Shown here in pieces: positions 4,645 through 5,415 of a stretch of 5,415 nt of DNA. The stretch is from JAUXIQ01 sp030620925 [NCBI: Nitrospinota bacterium] (lineage in GTDB: Bacteria > JAUXIQ01): the NCBI GenBank assembly GCA_030620925.1, contig JAUXIQ010000162.1:1-5415 (forward strand), in the 5' to 3' direction. A program made the translations under genes and the position numbers. The notes under the pieces are model-generated. The model worked only from the letters and a program-made list of their open reading frames with translations, had not been told where the DNA came from and did no database searches. How positions within the stretch are numbered: position 1 is the stretch's first letter; every line of letters starts with the position of its first letter.

Positions 4645-5118
4645 ATGCCCAACATCCATCCCCTGATAGTGCATTTCCCCATCGCCCTCTTTTCCGCAGG
4701 GTTCCTGGTAGGGATGGTCGGCTACATCTTCAGGAAGGACATCCTTAAAAACGCCGGGCTGGTAATGGTGATACTGGGTGCCGCGGGTGCCGTGGCCGCA
4801 GCCCTTTCCGGAGAGGAGGCTGAGGAAGCGGTGGGAAAATTCCTCTCCGCGGAGGGTGAACAGGCGCTGGAGAGCCACGAGACCTTCGGCGGCGTAACCG
4901 TTTACATCCTTCCCGCGGCGGCCCTGCTCAACCTGCTGGGAGCGGTTTTCCTGAAAAACAGAAGGAGAGCCGCCGCGGCGCTGCTGGCAGCCTACGTTGC
5001 GGCGGGCATACTGGGGGTCATCATGGTCAACGTTACCGCCTACAAGGGCGGACGCCTGGTCTACGAATACGGGGCGGGAGTCAGCAGACCGGCCCTGGAA
5101 ACGCAGGAGCGGAAATAA
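4645..5118 (+). CDS. DUF2231 family four-helix inner-membrane protein
   Basis: This integral membrane protein of 157 residues has four predicted hydrophobic segments at about 7-29, 36-55, 82-103 and 109-132. The N-terminal motif NIHPLIVHFPIAL (3-15) with H5 and H10 is typical of DUF2231. H78 in ESHETFG before helix 3 and the closing segment GGRLVYEYGAGV (135-146) also fit the family. Histidines at these membrane-edge positions have prompted suggestions of metal or haem binding in such proteins, but no function is shown here. An acidic loop (EEAEEAV, 57-63) separates helices 2 and 3. The start at ATG 4645 has a strong GAGGAGG at 7 nt (4631-4637). The gene follows DUF1848 by 22 nt, suggesting one transcript. 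No convincing hairpin with a T-run follows the stop, so the end of the operon is not visible. Confidence 0.88.
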   Translation: MPNIHPLIVHFPIALFSAGFLVGMVGYIFRKDILKNAGLVMVILGAAGAVAAALSGEEAEEAVGKFLSAEGEQALESHETFGGVTVYILPAAALLNLLGAVFLKNRRRAAAALLAAYVAAGILGVIMVNVTAYKGGRLVYEYGAGVSRPALETQERK

Positions 5119-5415
5119 GCCGGTCCCGCCGGTTAAAACCTCGAGAATATCCGCGCTCTAAGCCCGTTTTCCCCCTTCCAAAGTCCCTTAAAGTAACGCC
5201 CGTTTAGAGTCGATACTCAATAAAGTGAGAAATTTCCCCGGGCAGTCTTGAAAAAATGGAACTCTTTGCAATAGAAGCTTGCGTGAGCTGCAACTTTATT
5301 TAACAGAGGAGGATTTGCAAAAACCGCGGCGCTTTTCGCGCTGCTGCCCGTTGCAAGCTCTATTACGGACATACTTTTTCCCGCAAAGACCACCACGATC
5401 ATCATGAGAATTAAT
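5119..5415. other. 297-bp right-hand end without a supported gene
   Basis: No RNA gene, terminator or family-like protein is recognised here. A short direct repeat GCCCGTTT occurs at 5162-5169 and 5198-5205, partly within a CTCTAA (5156-5161) / TTAGAG (5204-5209) inverted pair. Base composition is more AT-rich in 5217-5320 than in the genes to the left. Confidence 0.5.
5217..5415 (-). CDS. Doubtful open frame reaching the window edge
   Basis: A minus-strand frame is open from the right edge down to a TGA at 5217-5219. Read from an ATG at 5405 it gives 62 residues starting MMIVVVFAGKSMSVIELATG, with a short hydrophobic start, but codons upstream (LIL) are also open, so the frame may continue outside the window. 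There is no ribosome binding site before 5405 within the visible 10 bases. The third-position GC falls markedly in the last half, which is unlike the confident genes. It matches no family I recognise. It may be the tail of a gene entering from the right or simply non-coding. Confidence 0.15.
   Translation of the reverse strand, partial: LILMMIVVVFAGKSMSVIELATGSSAKSAAVFANPPLLNKVAAHASFYCKEFHFFKTARGNFSLY

Noticed and set aside
4225-4878. Minus-strand open frame of 217 codons
   Set aside because: It is antisense across the end of DUF1848 and the start of DUF2231, both well supported by motifs and ribosome binding sites.
65-5271. Inverted 11-bp match TTGCAAAGAGT (65-75) / ACTCTTTGCAA (5261-5271) suggesting mobile-element ends
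   Set aside because: A few matches of this length are expected by chance in a window this size, the flanks do not match, and no transposase or target duplication is present.
107-5415. Shared AGAATTAAT at 107-115 and at the window end, suggesting a circular overlap
   Set aside because: It is only nine AT-rich bases, and the sequence on either side does not continue the match.

Overview
The window looks like part of the chromosome of an anaerobic bacterium of moderately high GC content. The signs are a rubrerythrin-type peroxide-defence protein next to a PerR/Fur-like regulator, a two-cluster 4Fe-4S ferredoxin, a DUF169 protein and a DUF1848 protein. Strong GGAGG-type ribosome binding sites and one TTG start are also present. 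A clostridial (Peptococcaceae-like) or Dehalococcoidia-like source would fit, but sequence alone does not settle the taxon.

Layout. (1) Positions 1-89 hold the last 28 codons of a Fur/PerR-family regulator (+ strand), not callable as a full ORF but recognisable by its final CxxC zinc motif. (2) After a 176-bp regulatory gap with promoter-like sequence and a perfect 7-1-7 palindrome comes a rubrerythrin-like ferritin-fold protein (266-685, +). This is the classic peroxide regulator plus scavenger pair. (3) A 14-bp perfect stem-loop (703-741) with T-runs on both strands terminates this gene and the converging minus-strand operon. (4) The minus-strand operon, read right to left, encodes an XRE-cupin regulator (3418-2876, TTG start), a DUF169 protein (2841-2044), a 2[4Fe-4S] ferredoxin (1992-1750) and an FMN nitronate monooxygenase/FabK-like oxidoreductase (1729-761). 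Gaps are 34, 51 and 20 nt. A good sigma-70-type promoter (TTGACT-17-TATCAT) lies in front of the regulator. (5) A 283-bp divergent intergenic region contains nested inverted repeats. (6) Rightward from it run a DUF1848 protein with a radical-SAM-like CX3CX2C motif at its C-terminus (3702-4622) and, 22 nt later, a four-helix DUF2231 membrane protein (4645-5118). (7) The last 297 bp hold no gene that can be supported firmly.

How it may work together. The left part is an oxidative-stress module. The minus-strand operon looks like a self-regulated redox module: a small-molecule-sensing repressor or activator, a cysteine-containing protein of unknown function, an electron carrier and a flavin enzyme. 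It is the best candidate here for an undescribed system, and its substrate cannot be read from the sequence. The DUF1848-DUF2231 pair is probably co-transcribed, with unknown function.
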